Part shown: one piece after another, positions 63,588 to 64,000 of the stretch
How the letters are laid out: every line of letters begins with the position of its first letter
Numbering within the stretch: position 1 is the stretch's first letter
The notes under the pieces: generated by a model
Databases searched by the model: none
The model's input: the letters and a program-made list of their open reading frames with translations, nothing else
Told to the model about the DNA's origin: nothing
Assembly: GCA_050949165.1 (NCBI GenBank)
Contig: JBMNFF010000010.1
Location: 1 to 64,000 of the forward strand
Direction: 5' to 3'
DNA from: DAIOXA01 sp050949165
GTDB lineage: Bacteria > Bacillota > Proteinivoracia > UBA4975
DNA length: 64,000 bases
Made by a program: the position numbers and the translations under genes

Positions 63588-64000
63588 CTATGCCCTCTCG
63601 ATATCGCGATGGAGGGTGGTGACATTCTGCCCTAAATCGGCAAAGAAGGTCGCCAGCAGGTTGGCAATGGTCACCGAGCGATGCTTGCCGCCGGTACAGC
63701 CTACGGCGACGATAAGATGAGTCTTCCCTTCGTCGATGTAGCAGGGAATCAGAAAACTCAAGAGGTCTTTGAGCTTTCTGATGAACTGATGGGTCATGGT
63801 CCAGCCCAGGACGTAGTCCTTGACCTCCTCATCCTCTCCCGTAAGATCCCGCAGGGCCTCCTGGTAATGGGGATTGGGCAGAAAGCGGACATCAAAGACC
63901 AAATCTGCATCCATGGGCAGGCCGTGCTTAAAGCCGAAGGAGACCACGGTAATGTTCAACAGCTTGCCCAGGGTCCCCTCCCGGGCAAAGAGGGAAAAGA
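63588..64000 (-). CDS. rapZ: RNase adapter protein RapZ, C-terminal part (window edge)
   Basis: The visible 136 residues are the C-terminal domain: GKLLNITVVSFGFKHGLPMDADLVFDVRFLPNP, LIVAVGCTGGKHRSVTIANLLA and RDIERA at the end. The frame stays open to the window edge, so the N-terminal nucleotide-binding domain lies outside. RapZ controls glucosamine-6-phosphate synthase in enterics, and in Bacillota sits with yvcK and whiA. A TTG at 63959 is an internal codon, not the start. Confidence 0.93.
   Translation of the reverse strand, partial: FSLFAREGTLGKLLNITVVSFGFKHGLPMDADLVFDVRFLPNPHYQEALRDLTGEDEEVKDYVLGWTMTHQFIRKLKDLLSFLIPCYIDEGKTHLIVAVGCTGGKHRSVTIANLLATFFADLGQNVTTLHRDIERA

Overview
The window reads as a chromosomal segment of a GC-rich, anaerobic Bacillota of clostridial type; no genus can be named from it. 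Supporting signs are the order cggR-gapA-pgk-tpiA-gpmI-eno with a CggR-type operator, a whiA-yvcK-rapZ block with an HPr gene, rnr/smpB/ssrA on one strand, a SpoIIM-like protein, an aldo-keto reductase with 4Fe-4S clusters, a membrane pyrophosphatase of the K+-dependent type, strong AGGAGG ribosome sites and frequent TTG/GTG starts.

Layout. 0-15.3 kb: stand-alone housekeeping and repair genes (azoreductase, 4-Cys uracil-DNA glycosylase, bactofilin-like exported protein, M23 peptidase, macro-domain protein, ChbG-like deacetylase, alkyladenine glycosylase, a YhaO/YhaN-like nuclease-ATPase pair, DegV, signal peptidase-like protein). 15.4-24.7 kb: an AT-richer accessory stretch with a DUF885 lipoprotein, AlkD-like repair protein, a MarR-controlled MacB-like transporter, an IS21-family element inserted in a lipoprotein gene, and several broken genes. 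24.8-34.1 kb: ssrA, smpB and rnr, interleaved with acetyltransferases, a degenerate DapF-like protein and a DUF5667 protein, followed by an M1-like pseudopeptidase and an HD protein. 34.2-42.2 kb: PHP phosphatase, a three-gene flavoprotein operon, MATE transporter, GNAT/hydrolase pair and MBL hydrolase. 42.3-51.8 kb: membrane pyrophosphatase, secG and the lower glycolysis operon. 51.8-64 kb: CNNM/CorC protein, HI0933 flavoprotein, rpoN, rpmE, ABC-F protein, MscS channel, HPr, whiA, yvcK and partial rapZ.

How the genes work together. CggR would sense glycolytic flux and control the gapA-eno operon through two direct repeats just downstream of a consensus promoter. HPr, YvcK and RapZ beside it link sugar supply to cell-wall synthesis. 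RNase R, SmpB and tmRNA form the ribosome-rescue and decay set.

Several genes are broken: the YhaO-like gene (one frameshift, one stop), hppA (one frameshift at a G run), a membrane protein near 57.5 kb (one frameshift), the IS21-interrupted lipoprotein gene (insertion plus frameshift), and a small membrane-protein gene at 24.5 kb (one stop). The IS insertion is certainly biological. Lone single-base shifts in otherwise intact housekeeping genes could be sequencing or assembly errors. I did not find a clear new multi-gene defence or biosynthetic system. The best leads are the CggR operator, the MarR palindrome, the precisely reversible IS21 insertion, the interrupted small membrane protein, an 18-codon lysine-rich ORF and a shared GTCCCC/TGTCGC repeat family.
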